A program made the position numbers and the translations under genes. The notes under the pieces were generated by a model that made no database searches, had not been told where the DNA came from, and saw only the letters and a list, made by a program, of their open reading frames with translations. A stretch of 64,000 nucleotides of DNA from Coniochaeta sp. PMI_546 (Eukaryota; Ascomycota; Sordariomycetes; Coniochaetales; Coniochaetaceae), in assembly GCA_021432605.1 (NCBI GenBank), contig MU271148.1, forward strand, positions 255,362 through 319,361, given 5' to 3'. Below, piece by piece: positions 21,728 to 32,034 of the stretch. The first letter of the stretch is position 1. The number at the start of each line of letters is the position of its first letter.

Positions 21728-24310
21728 GACGCTAATCATCACTTGACAAAACTGCCTCTAGGGACCTCTAATGGTAGGCCCTTGATCGCTTTTTCTCGGC
21801 TTCCGCTGCCGTCAGGCTGATGATTGGAACGGTGTGGCAGACTCGCTTTTCTCGCAGTAGCATATCCAGAGGGGACATCTGCCATCGTTTTGGCTTTTTT
21901 TTGCGCGGCGCAGCGAACCCGTACCCCCAAAGATTCCGCCATACTGTCCACAACCGGCATTTCGCATTGATCGGCAACCCAAGTCGACCAGAGCAATTAG
22001 CCCGGCGAGCTCTTTGCAGCAGGTTTACCTTGTTCCCACAGCAACGAAACGAGTCTCGGAGATTTTGACTGATAGCAGCACAGAAGCAGGCTCGACTTGA
22101 TAGTTCTGGGCATGTGTGCCTCCCCCAAGGCAACGACCAAAACTCATCATGCAGCATCCGGAATGCTAAATGCTGATCTTGTACCTAGGTTTTACTCTGA
22201 ACAAATGCCCGCGGCGGCATATGGATCTGCCCTCCCCCGACCTTTCTTTGCCATAGTTTCGGTGTTTCTAGGAGTTTTTTTTTTTTTGAGACTCGGTGTC
22301 AGGTAGATGAAGCGTCTGATAGAGGAACTAAGGGAGGGGGGGCTCTTGAGTATGTCGACGGTGATGATCATGTTCCATCATCTATGTCGTTTGCGGTTTA
22401 GTTAATGTTTGGTAGTATCCAGATCGAACAATCATATTTAACCATCGTATCACTCCCAATTCCGGTGTCCCATATATAAGGTAGGTATGTGCCATACCAC
22501 CAATCATGTTTGGCATCATGTCGTTCAGTTGTTCGGTGTTTTAGCCCCTGTCTTGGCCTGACCCTGGCCATAAACTTACGTGACCTCCCTTGAATGGAAG
22601 CGAAGGAGCAACACTCGTACTGTCTACTTTCCAACCCAGGATGATTTCTGCTTCGCTGGGCGAGAAAGCCTGGGGTGCATTCCCCTCTTTCTTTCTTTTC
22701 TTTTTCAACTTCGCCATGGGCCTACGCGTCCTATTTCTTCAGTCGTGCCAATATTTTCCAGTCTCGATCAAGTCTCCGAGCCCATGTGCCCGCAATCACA
22801 CCAAACATCGTCTGCGATGACTGTCCCAGCAGTGGCACCGGAACAGAGTTACCGTTCTTCGACACACCTGACCTGCTGCTTAGTGTTATCGCCCTTATTT
22901 GCGCCTTGTTTTGCTTGTTCACGCTTGACTTACCGATCATCGGAACAGGTCCTCATTGCAGAGCACTTGCATCTCTTTGGTCTTTCTCATTCTCTTCGTC
23001 TCAACAAAGCATTTTACTCCCTGAATAATGCCAAGGCGCAAAGTTTCATTCTCGCTTCTCGTATAGAACCTGGCAGTCCAGGAAGGATGTTATGTATCGT
23101 TGTCGGATATGATCTCTGGATAATATTATGTCTTAGAGAATGCCTCTTCTAGCTGATGAGGTCATCTCTTGGATTCAGACCATCCGACAAGACATGTACA
23201 TCTGCGCTGTGTCTTTTCCATCAAAGTCTGTTATATATATCTCTTCCAGTGTGCAGAAGGACGACATGGCCTCGACAGCCCTGTCTAGGCTTCTGATACT
23301 AGCAACAGATCCTGTCACTGTTCTACTGCTACCACAGTAGGGGCATAGTCTCTATAGTGTAGGCTGCCATGTCCAGAGACCGCCAAGTGGCCGAATATCA
23401 GTCAGGAATCTCGCGATAGTACGGTCGGTTTGCCATGGGTATCCTGTCACAGGGCTAGAGGAGTAAGAGAAGGCATTGCAGAAGACACTTGTGTAGCTGA
23501 AGGTTGGCTGGAAGTTCCTCGCTCGGGACAGGTTTGACGACGTTAACCATTCACTCACCACTGTGAGGAAACACTTGCACCTGCCTTGTGTTGGGTATCT
23601 GTCGCCGGTCCACCACCACAAGCCAGCCAGTCTTATTCCACTACACGCTCGAATTCCTGATAAACATGCGGAGACCTTGTTGGGTGGAAGTCACACTTTG
23701 TCACTGCGAGTCTGTTCACTCTCAACAGGCCTCCTAGCTCTCGTAGAGGTCCTCCACCTTCAAAAATCGCTGACTGGGCTCATCTCTTGGAAAAAGGCTG
23801 CCCTCTGGAGAGCAACTCTCGAAATAGTCACCCCCACCGGCACGAACTTCTGTTAGTCGCAGCTTCCTCAGGACGCAGCGGTTTCCCAACGCTTCAGGTT
23901 TGTCTCTCAACGTTGGTTCATCTTCATCTCATCAACCGCACTTCACTTTTATCTCACCTGCGAGAACTGCCTCTTCTCTCTCCACCCTCTCAGGTAAATA
24001 CCTCTGAGCCTCCAACGATTCCTCGACCTTTCTCTCTCTTTCAACCAACCTCTTGAGTTCAACTCGATCCATCCCTCCTCTTCCACCCATTTCCACCGCA
24101 AGGCCAGTCTCAAAGCTTCATCAAGCAAAGCGCGAGCTCTTCGCCGTTGTAGTAAACTTCCAACACCTCGTTCAATTCTATCTCCATTCCTAAACCAAGC
24201 CTCATCTCTCACTGGCACCGGTGGTGTAACCAACAAGCTGCCTCTCACGATTACGCTGTCATCTGGGACGACAGGCTTGTCAAACGACGCTCGACCTATT
24301 TCTGATCAAG
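21728..24310. other. Long intergenic region, probably including a long 5' leader
   Basis: 2.6 kb before the coiled-coil protein gene. It contains a run of 13 T at about 22275-22287 and a CT-rich stretch from about 23870 to the start codon that looks like transcribed leader. An open frame of 190 codons at 22580-23152 has no recognisable motif and no splice partner, and I do not call it a gene. Confidence 0.5.
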
Positions 24311-26823
24311 ATGTCGTCTTCTTCCTCCTCTGACGATAGGAGCCACCATGGCGGTGCCAAGCTCGTTCCTCAACCTCGCCGCCAGCCTTCTGCTCTTCAA
24401 GCACCACCTCCCGCTCCCGCCAAAGACTCCAGCCACAAGAAGTTACAGCTGGCCCAGGTAAATGATCCCAACTCACCAACTCCTCTCCCCAAGGGCCAGC
24501 GCACTGCAGAGCGCGCAGCTGCTCAATCTGCGCCATTTCACTACCAAGCACCTTACCAGATCCCCACCATGGGCTATCCCGCGTTGGCGAATTCGAGCAT
24601 TGGTATTCCATCCGAGAGTTCTGCCAGCTCTGGTTATTATCACGTTCGCATGCCCAGAGGGTATGGTACTTACATCTCACCACACGGTGGACACCACATG
24701 GTACTTGCTTCGCAGTCGAGCGCCACTACCGGCTCTATCGATGCTATCACGACTGGCATCGGAGGAATGAAGCTGAAGGAATATCAGCAGGTAAGTCTCT
24801 TGTCTTGTGGCACACGACTTGGTTCGTACCGCAGCCTCATAACGCATTGGCTAACTGTCCTCTAGGAGGCGAACAAGTACATCCGGCGCGTGCAGGAACA
24901 GATCTTTAGCCTGCTGCAGAAGACATACCAGCAGGAGGGACTGCCGGAGCAGTTCCAACATAACCTTGACCGTGCTCTGAAGGACCTCGCACAGGACCTA
25001 GGTAACCTTCAAGGCTTCGTCGATAGGGTGGCCTTAGAGGCAGACCGTGCGAAGAACAAGGACAATGAGAGCCAGACTTTCCAGGCCACTGCCGGAATGC
25101 AGGCTGTTGAGATTGAGCGCCTGCGCAGTCGTGTCGAGGAGCTCCGACTGTCGCTCAGCCGCGCTGAAAAGAACAACGAGGAAGTGCAGCAGTCTTACCA
25201 GGATATCATTGTGAGTCTGAAGGAGCAGAATGAGCGGAATCAGAACCAACTAAAGGTCCGTATCCGTCCTCATTTTTTACTATTTTTAAAAACCGGAAAA
25301 CAGACACTGACCTTCGTAAACAGCAATGCCAGGAACAGCTCGAGGGTAAACGCCACTTGTTCCACACCTCCCACGACGATGTCGAGGGAAAGGCGAGGAT
25401 CTTATCCGTCATCAGCAACAATGATTACCGTGAGAAGGCCAAGATCATCCAGAGCCTCATGGATTCAAGCCCACAGGACAAGGCAAAGATCCTCGAGATC
25501 CTGTTTAGCAACAATGCCCAGGCTCCGGCGCACAACCGCTCGGGTACGTCCGAAGTTGGCATTAGACCCATATTCAACGCACTAATGTCCAACCTAGTCT
25601 CTTACCAGCCTACGATGATGGCTATCCAGAGTGGCTCGGCTACGCCTGCCGCGGCTCTCGCTTGGGCCAGCCGCCCACCATCGCGGGTGACCCCTCCTGC
25701 GCCGCCGATGCGTCGTACTCCCTCGACGTTCCATTCCGGAAGTATCGCCCGTCCGCAGTCCACACATCCAAGCAGCACCCGATTCAGCCAGCCGAGATCC
25801 AGGCCCTCCACAGGTCGTCACGGCTCCGGACGTATCGATGCCGGCGCTGCCCGCTACCGCTTCGATGACGCTTCTCCGCCGAGGACGTCGGGACAGGAGC
25901 TGGGCAGCCCGCAGCTGTCCCGGGCCCGCCAGGTGGTGCTCGCTCAGACTCAGGCGGAGTGGACCATTGCGATTGAGTTCTGGAAGGAGGAGTTCGCCAA
26001 GATCTTCCGGCTTGTCCATGTGTGGGCCAACCAGTACGCGGTGCAGGTCCAGCACGACCAGGATCAGGTCTTTCAGGAGGAAGCACCCCGCCTCTGGGAC
26101 TTTATGTGCGACATCCTCTACCCCAGTCAGCCGGAAGCTGGAGCTTCTCACGCTCGATTCCTCCTCGAAGACGAGCAGTGCCGCCCGTTCTTCGTCGAAC
26201 GCCTGATGCTCCAGTACATCGTCAACAACGTCCTCACCGTCGAGGGTTGGATGGGGTTCAGCGACGAAACGGATCGAGAGCTGAAGGAGCTGAATCACCG
26301 TCTGCAGAGCACAGAGGGTATGCTGCTGCCCTACCTTCTCCAGTGCGACCCAGCTAACACCCAGACAGTCTTCAAAACCTACATCCGCCAGTCGATAACC
26401 GACCAGATCTCCGCCACCATCGGCCGCATGCTCGCCGAGCCGGCCTTCAACGACTACCGCGCCCGGCGCATCTCCTACCACCAGCAGCGGCTCAAGACCA
26501 TCGTCGGCCCGCTCATGGACCCGACCGCCTCCCGCACCGACGCCGGCTTCGACCTGCACGCCGTGGCCTCCACGGCCCTCCAGGTCTCGGCCCTCATGTT
26601 CCAGTCGCGCCTCAACTTCGAGTTCACCTGGTCCCTCACCTGCAGCAAGTTCTCGGTCGACTTCCACGTGCCCAAGGACGCGCCCGCGGACCCGCTGATG
26701 CTGCAGGCCAAGCAGTACCGCCTGAAGCTGGTCGTCACGCCGGCGATCCTCTTCCGGGACGAGCGCGGGGTCAGCAGCCATCCGAAGCGCGTGCTGAGGT
26801 CGGAGGTCTTTGTCATGAACTAA
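24311..26823 (+). CDS. Conserved-looking coiled-coil protein, function unknown
   Basis: Proposed exons 24311-24790, 24866-25255, 25324-25543 and 25598-26823 give 771 residues. Not recognised. Residues 1-150 are low complexity (Ser, His, Pro, Gln). Residues about 165-310 are strongly helical and heptad-like with many Glu, Gln, Arg and Leu, predicting a coiled coil. A Ser/Pro/Arg-rich linker follows. The last 300 residues form an ordered, mostly helical domain starting near FWKEEFAKIFRLVHVWANQYA and ending with a beta-like block (RLNFEFTWSLTCSKFSVDFHVP). The third intron (25544-25597) is 54 nt, has a CACTAATG branch-like site, and could also be read through in frame to add 18 residues. A scaffold or regulatory role is plausible but not shown. 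Confidence 0.85.
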
Positions 26824-27579
26824 GGTTGTCTTGCCCAAATGGCTGGCAGCATGTATGACTTTTGCTCAGGATTTTCCAAAGCCCTTCTGGTCTCGCTTAC
26901 GTCTTTGGGACGGCTACCGCCCACACACATCTTGCATTCTGATTTTTCTTTTCTTTCCTTTTTCGGATTCGACACCATACCCAGGCTTGGACTTCGAGAG
27001 AGAGAGAGAGATACCCGGCAAGGACGCCATGTGCGTTTAGCCTCTTCGCAGCATGACTGCTACGCGAGGTCGTACATTAGGTCACCGTGAGAGACTTGCG
27101 GATGGCAAGTAGAGAAGGAGGAATGGGGATATACATGGCGTTTTGATCTTTTAGGGACTGGAACCACGTCGGCTGGCAGCAGAGGTTGACGGAAGGAGAG
27201 TGGACTGGTATCTGGACGTCCGAGCGAATGAACTTTATGAACAATCTAACCCTCTTCGTCTTTTCGTGATCTGTGACATTTCGTTCATGCCTGTCATACA
27301 GTGTTCTTCTTGGCTTGCCTTTCTGGTTCTCTTATATGTGAATGGTGTTTGGGGCTTAACAATCGAAGGAAGAACGGGACTTTGCTGCTTCACTGTCTGT
27401 AGCCCAGTTGCACCCTTATCCAGGGACATCATAAGGTTTTGGGGGCGAATGCTGAAAAGCAATCACGGGATGTAGCAGATTAGATATCGTCAAACAGGCG
27501 AGTAGTAACGAGAAATGAGACCAAATCTAGACGCGATGTAGATAGACTCAAAAATGACAAAAAAAAAGATGAAGATACA
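26824..27579. other. Intergenic region
   Basis: 3' flanks of the coiled-coil gene and of the tRNA. It holds a short GA microsatellite at about 26997-27011 and, at 27559-27567, a run of nine A that on the minus strand is a pol III T-run terminator for the tRNA. No protein gene is seen. Confidence 0.5.
27559..27567 (-). terminator. RNA polymerase III terminator of tRNA-Leu
   Basis: Nine consecutive T on the minus strand, starting 13 nt after the mature 3' end of the tRNA gene. Confidence 0.8.
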
Positions 27580-27676
27580 TGAGAGCCGCAGGATTCGAAC
27601 CTGCGCGGGTTACCCCACTGCGGATCGGTGATCAGAACCTAAACACAGCGCCTTAAGACCACTCGGCCAGACTCCC
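27580..27676 (-). tRNA. tRNA-Leu (anticodon UAG) with a 14-nt intron
   Basis: Complete class II cloverleaf on the minus strand. The acceptor stem GGGAGTC pairs with GGCTCTC (two G-T wobbles), with A73 at 27580, the leucine discriminator. The D stem is GCC/GGC; the anticodon stem is CTGTG (27648-27644) with CGCAG (27622-27618); the long variable arm has a GGG/CCC stem; the T arm is GCAGG-TTCGAAT-CCTGC. The anticodon loop reads T-T-TAG-G (27643-27638), followed by a 14-nt intron at the canonical site after position 37 (27637-27624). It decodes CUA. The A73 and the anticodon exclude serine. Intron-bearing tRNA-Leu(UAG) is known in yeast. Confidence 0.9.
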
Positions 27677-27863
27677 TATGAAATTCAGGGTCCCTTATTG
27701 CCATTTATCAAGGACCCTTTGCCGGCCGCCCCACTAAAACACTCACAAACCGCGTCGCGTTCCTCACTCACTCACCAAGTCGCAACTTATTGTCAAACCT
27801 TTTGCTAAGCCTTCCCACAAGCGCAAACCAAGACTACAATCAGAAGAATCCTATGTGACCACC

Positions 27864-28303
27864 ATGCCTATCGACGACCGAGCCCCAAAACAGGGCACGC
27901 CTCTGGCGGACAAGACCGAGAAGCAGGCCGCCGCCCACCAGGCCGTCGACATCCTGCACGAGATATCCACGATTCTGGTAAGGGGGGAGGGCGTTCTCTT
28001 GCCGTCCGAGTAGAACCTTTTCCCTTCAATTCAATTTTCTGACTGCTCGTGTGACCGGCACAAAAAAACAGAACTGCCATCTCGATCGACGCACTGTATC
28101 TATTTGCATATCTCTGATTGAGAATGGGATCAATCCCGAAGCACTGGCGGTAAGTTGGCTGTCTTCGTTCACCCCTTTTGAGAAAATCATCATGGTTCAC
28201 TCTGACTCACTGACGGCTGATTTGGCATTCAAAGAGTGTGGTCAAGGAGCTACGCGCCGAGGCGCAAGAGGTCCAGGCAGAGTCTGCTGCTCGGCAGAGG
28301 TGA
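27864..28303 (+). CDS. mzt1: Mitotic-spindle organizing protein 1 (MOZART1)
   Basis: Small three-exon gene: 27864-27977, 28072-28149 and 28235-28303, giving 86 residues. Exon 2 encodes the diagnostic core [20 protein letters not shown], and exon 3 continues with [12 protein letters not shown]; the end of exon 1 has the helix [14 protein letters not shown]. Length and this helical core match MOZART1, which binds the N-terminal regions of gamma-tubulin complex proteins and helps recruit or activate the complex at spindle pole bodies. All introns have GTAAG donors and are in phase 0. The gene is easy to miss because each exon is short. It is transcribed away from the tRNA-Leu, whose 5' end is about 190 bp upstream. 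Confidence 0.95.
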
Positions 28304-28842
28304 CGGGCCGCTATATGGCTTCGTGGGTGACAAACAGGCTTAGGTTCTTGTGGAATGGAGTTCATGAAGTTATGATTACCGGGCTGGCTCCTCATTTGTT
28401 ATGTTAGGCACGGGATGGGATACGGAAGGCTGAGTGAGACTTGACGAGAACGTAGACACGGCGAATTGCATTTAGAGGCATCGATCAGTACGCACCCGTC
28501 GACTCGTGGCATGAGTGTCCCATCATTGTTGATGATATACACGTACGCTCATATTAACAGGCTTCGAGCGGCATAATCCAAGCCTCGTAGCCACCTAGGT
28601 AGACATACCCCTCTAGCCATGCCCCTTACCGCTGTTCCATGCATACAACATCATATATCCAGAGGACGGCTCCTTCCATAAAGCAAAAATGCCAACAAAC
28701 GCTGTCATGTTCCCAGCGCCATGCTAAAACCCCCTTTCCGGCCCAGACCTTCATGAGCGCTCCCATCTCCATGCCTGAAATGCATACCAAACAAAACTCC
28801 ATCAGTATTTACACCAAGCCCAATGATTTTTTTGTCCCACCC
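28304..28842. other. Intergenic region between convergent genes
   Basis: 3' flanks of mzt1 and of the CHY/RING gene. A possible extra last exon of the CHY/RING gene would use an acceptor near 28770 (see that entry). Nothing else is seen. Confidence 0.45.
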
Positions 28843-31092
28843 TTACCTATGTCCAGGGAGCATCAACGGTTCCTCCTTATCGTCCTCCTCATCCTCTTCC
28901 TCCTCACCGTCCGCCTCGCTGTCGTCTTCCGACTCCGACTCCCCCTCTGACCCAGGCCCCCGTGACCCAGCGTCGTTATCGCTCTCGCCCGGAGAAGATA
29001 GTATATTCCCCAGCACGTCCGCGTCCCAGAACCCGTCGGCGTCATTGTTATCCTCCTCCTCCTCGGAGTGCGCCGCCGCTGCCTCCCGAGCAGCACCCGG
29101 CGGCAGACGCGGCAACGACGGCGGAGAACCCTCCGTCCCGTCCGGGGAGAAGGCCGGCCCGTTCGTCGAAGTCGAGCCCTCCGACGTCTCCTGCGGCAGT
29201 GACGACGGCTGTCGTGCCCCGGCGGCCGTCGTCGTCGTCCGCGCCAGGAGATGCTGTTGCGGCGATCGCGCCGCCTCGTCCACCACCACCGCCGCGCGCG
29301 GCGTCAGATGCCCCGCCGTCATGGTAGGCGGCGCCACGGCGGCCAGGGGCGGCGAGGGCAGGGCGTCCACCCCGCGGCTGGGCGAGACGGCGCCCGCCCC
29401 GGCCCCGACGGCCAGGGCCGCCACCTCGGAGCCCGGGACGGCCAGGGCGTTGCTCGGCAGGTTGAGCAGCTGCAGGGCGACGGTGTTGTAGCTCTGGCAG
29501 ATGGAGCACCGGAGGCCCAGCCAGTGGTAGGCCGTCTGGCTCTTGGCGGAGCAGTCGTTGCACGACACCACGGCGCGGGCGTCGCGGTACTCGTCCGGCA
29601 TCGGCTGGTTCTGGATCGCGGCGTCGTAGTTGCGGAACTGTATCTCCATGTTGACCACGGACTTGTTGCACAGCGGGCACCGGTAGGAGGTCTTGAGCAG
29701 CTCCTTGAAGCACGAGTGGTGGATCGTGTGCCCGCAGTCCATGAAGATGACCCGCTTGACGCTGTCGAACATGTTGTCGCCGCAGATGGGGCAGTCGCGG
29801 TCCGTCGAGCGCTCGATGCACTTGTGCTTCTCCGAGATGGACACTGCTATGCACGCCATGCATTTCTGTTTCGAAACTTGGGTTTTAGCTCTCGCTCTCT
29901 CCCTAAGTCATGGTCCCCGTTCTCCCCCCTCCGCAGTCAGCGTCAAAGTGATAAGAGGGAAACTCACATTGCAATGGAAAAAGTCCTTGCCCAACCCCTG
30001 ACCAACCCGACATATCCCGCAGTCGTTGCAGTGATAGATGGACTTGTCCGGATCATCGTTCCACAGCTTGCACACGCCGCAGTAATACCTCGCCGCCGCC
30101 GTCCCGCACTTGATGCACGCGTCGCCCACCTTCTGCGCGCACCCGCACACCATGCAGAGCATGTGCACCGTCTCCTTGCGCGGCAGCTGGTGGTCCTCGA
30201 CGGCGTCGTGGCACAGCCGGCAGGTATACCACCTCTCGCAGGTCGCACACTGCATCTTGACGTTCCGCCTGTAATGCTCGCACCCCAGCGGCCTGACACC
30301 CGCGCCTCCGCCCTCACCCTCCTCTTCCTCCTCCTCACCTTCCTTGACGGGGACAAAGGTCGGCCGCAGATCATCCTCGCTCAGACTGACCTTCAGACTC
30401 AACCCGCCCAGCCCCTCGCCGAGGTGGTTCCAGAACTTGTACGACTCGAGCGGCCCCGTCGCCAGGGCCTGCTCCCACATGTACTTTGACTCCGGGCGCA
30501 GCTTGGCCCCGACCCCGCTGACGGCCACCCGTACCTGGCTGCGGTTGTACCCTTCCATGAGGAGGTGGTGCATCAGGGCGGCCTTCTCGTCCTGCGGCAG
30601 GTCCAGCGCCTGGATGGCGATGATGCGGCTGCGGAGGAGGCCCATGCCGTCGTCTTCGGGGAGGGGGTTGCTGGTGGTTGAGGGGGTGGAGGTCGAGACA
30701 TCGGGGGATCTCGTTGGTGGGGTGAGCACTTCTGTGTCTTGCGCCATGGTATCTTGCGGGTACAAGTTGGCGTGGGAGGTGGGCAGATCATCAGCAGCAA
30801 CCGGTCCGCGGCCGGGATCCGAGGACTCCTCCAGCTGCGCGGGGGCCGGCAATTGCTCGACTGCGACCATGTTGTTCGGAGCTGCTATGGATATCTCATC
30901 GGTAGTGTCCTCTGGTTTCGGGTCGTCTTCCTCGATGACGGCGCTCCTCCACTGGTGGCCGGGCGGCAGCGAGGCCGAGCACGAGGTGATGATGTCGTGG
31001 TCCGGTGCGGCGGCGGTGGCAAAACCCGACGAGAAGCGGCGGGCTTGTCTTATGACTGGGTTGATGAGGAACTCGGAGACAAGATAGGACAT
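28843..31092 (-). CDS. CHY- and RING-type zinc finger protein, probable E3 ubiquitin ligase (PIRH2/RCHY1 type)
   Basis: Exons 31092-29968 and 29865-28843 give 715 residues. From about residue 270 comes a CHY zinc finger (CEH..., CATCERWYTCRLCHD), then the C-terminal CHY-type repeats with paired CxxC and CxxCG motifs, ending GKDFFHCNKCMACIA across the intron. A RING finger follows at about 400-442: CPICGD, then DCGHTIHHSC, then CPLC. After it comes a zinc-ribbon-like part with CNDC and CSIC. This order is that of PIRH2/RCHY1 ubiquitin ligases. The long N-terminal part has Ser/Pro/acidic regions; the C-terminus is very acidic. I chose the ATG at 31092 (MSYLVSEFLINPVIRQ); the frame stays open to an ATG at 31401, but that stretch looks like leader. 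After the last codons lies a good donor (CATAG|GTAAGG), so a further small exon is possible. Confidence 0.9.
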
Positions 31093-32034
31093 CGAATGGA
31101 AGCTTCTGTTGAGCGAAAAAGAAGATACAGTCAATGGGAAAAAATGCCTGATGCCAGCAGATTGAAGGTGTCCAAAGCCGGCAATGTAAAAGACACAAAA
31201 AAGGAAAGTTAGAACTACTGAACTGGTGGCTGTTAGTTGGACTGAAGTCCAGTCTAGAAGAAGTTCATGCAGGCTGGGGATGGTGGAAGCACCTGAGGGT
31301 CGACACGGCATACAGTGGCGTGGGGTAGTAAAGGCGCCTAATCGATAACGGGCCATAGCAGGGTCCGCTCTGTTGCTGTTGCTAGTGGTGGCTTCCGTCA
31401 TGCTGAGCTAATTAATGCCTACTATGGTAGACTCTAGTAGTTTACCCTTTAACAAGGCAACGCAATTTGATTACGATGCGATGCCATGCGGTGCGGTGCA
31501 TGTCTAACAGACTGTTTGTACCGGACAAGATCGACAACTGGTAACAACTGCAGTGAAAGACGCTCATTCCTGTCCATCGGACTCACTTGCGACAATCTCA
31601 CGGCTTCTCTTCCAGCCTCTCCATCTCAACTCACTGCTGACTTCAGCTTACGAAGATGGGACACAACCAGGGGGCAGATACACGGATACGCACAGTACCA
31701 AGGGATCGGTCCGGAGAGAGAAAGGACGGAGTCGAGCTCTGCCGTATCTATAGTCGTACGTGATGAGGGCATTCGCCAAAATAGCTGTCTAACTGTCTAT
31801 CGTCCCTCCACACGCAGGTAGGTACGTAGGTAGGTACAGGCATTACAGAAAACCAGCATTCTCTTAGCAACGCACTCTGTCGACCTCTGAACACCCCCTC
31901 CTGCTCTTCTCTTGGACCCGGCTGTACCAGCGCCTCACAGACCTTCTCTAATAAGAACTGTCATCAAACCAATGCTGCATTGCTCATAAACCATAAAAAA
32001 GTTAAGTTTGCCCCGTCCAGCGTCTCGGAACGCA
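31093..32034. other. Intergenic region
   Basis: Upstream of the CHY/RING gene and downstream of the seven-helix gene. Contains a GGTA-rich tandem stretch at 31816-31838 (AGGTAGGTACGTAGGTAGGTAC). No gene is seen. Confidence 0.5.
31816..31838. repeat. GGTA-rich short tandem repeat
   Basis: AGGTAGGTAC is repeated twice with one linking base group. Similar GGTA/TACC tracts occur in several other intergenic regions of this window. Confidence 0.5.

Noticed and set aside
22580-23152. 190-codon plus-strand frame between the splicing factor and the coiled-coil gene
   Set aside because: No motif, no splice partner and mixed composition; more likely leader or intergenic sequence.
25594-26838. 414-codon minus-strand frame opposite the coiled-coil gene
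   Set aside because: Antisense shadow of a GC-rich exon with splice-supported coding on the plus strand.
29251-30489. 412-codon plus-strand frame across the CHY/RING gene
   Set aside because: Opposite strand carries intact zinc-finger motifs; the frame runs through the intron without any motif.
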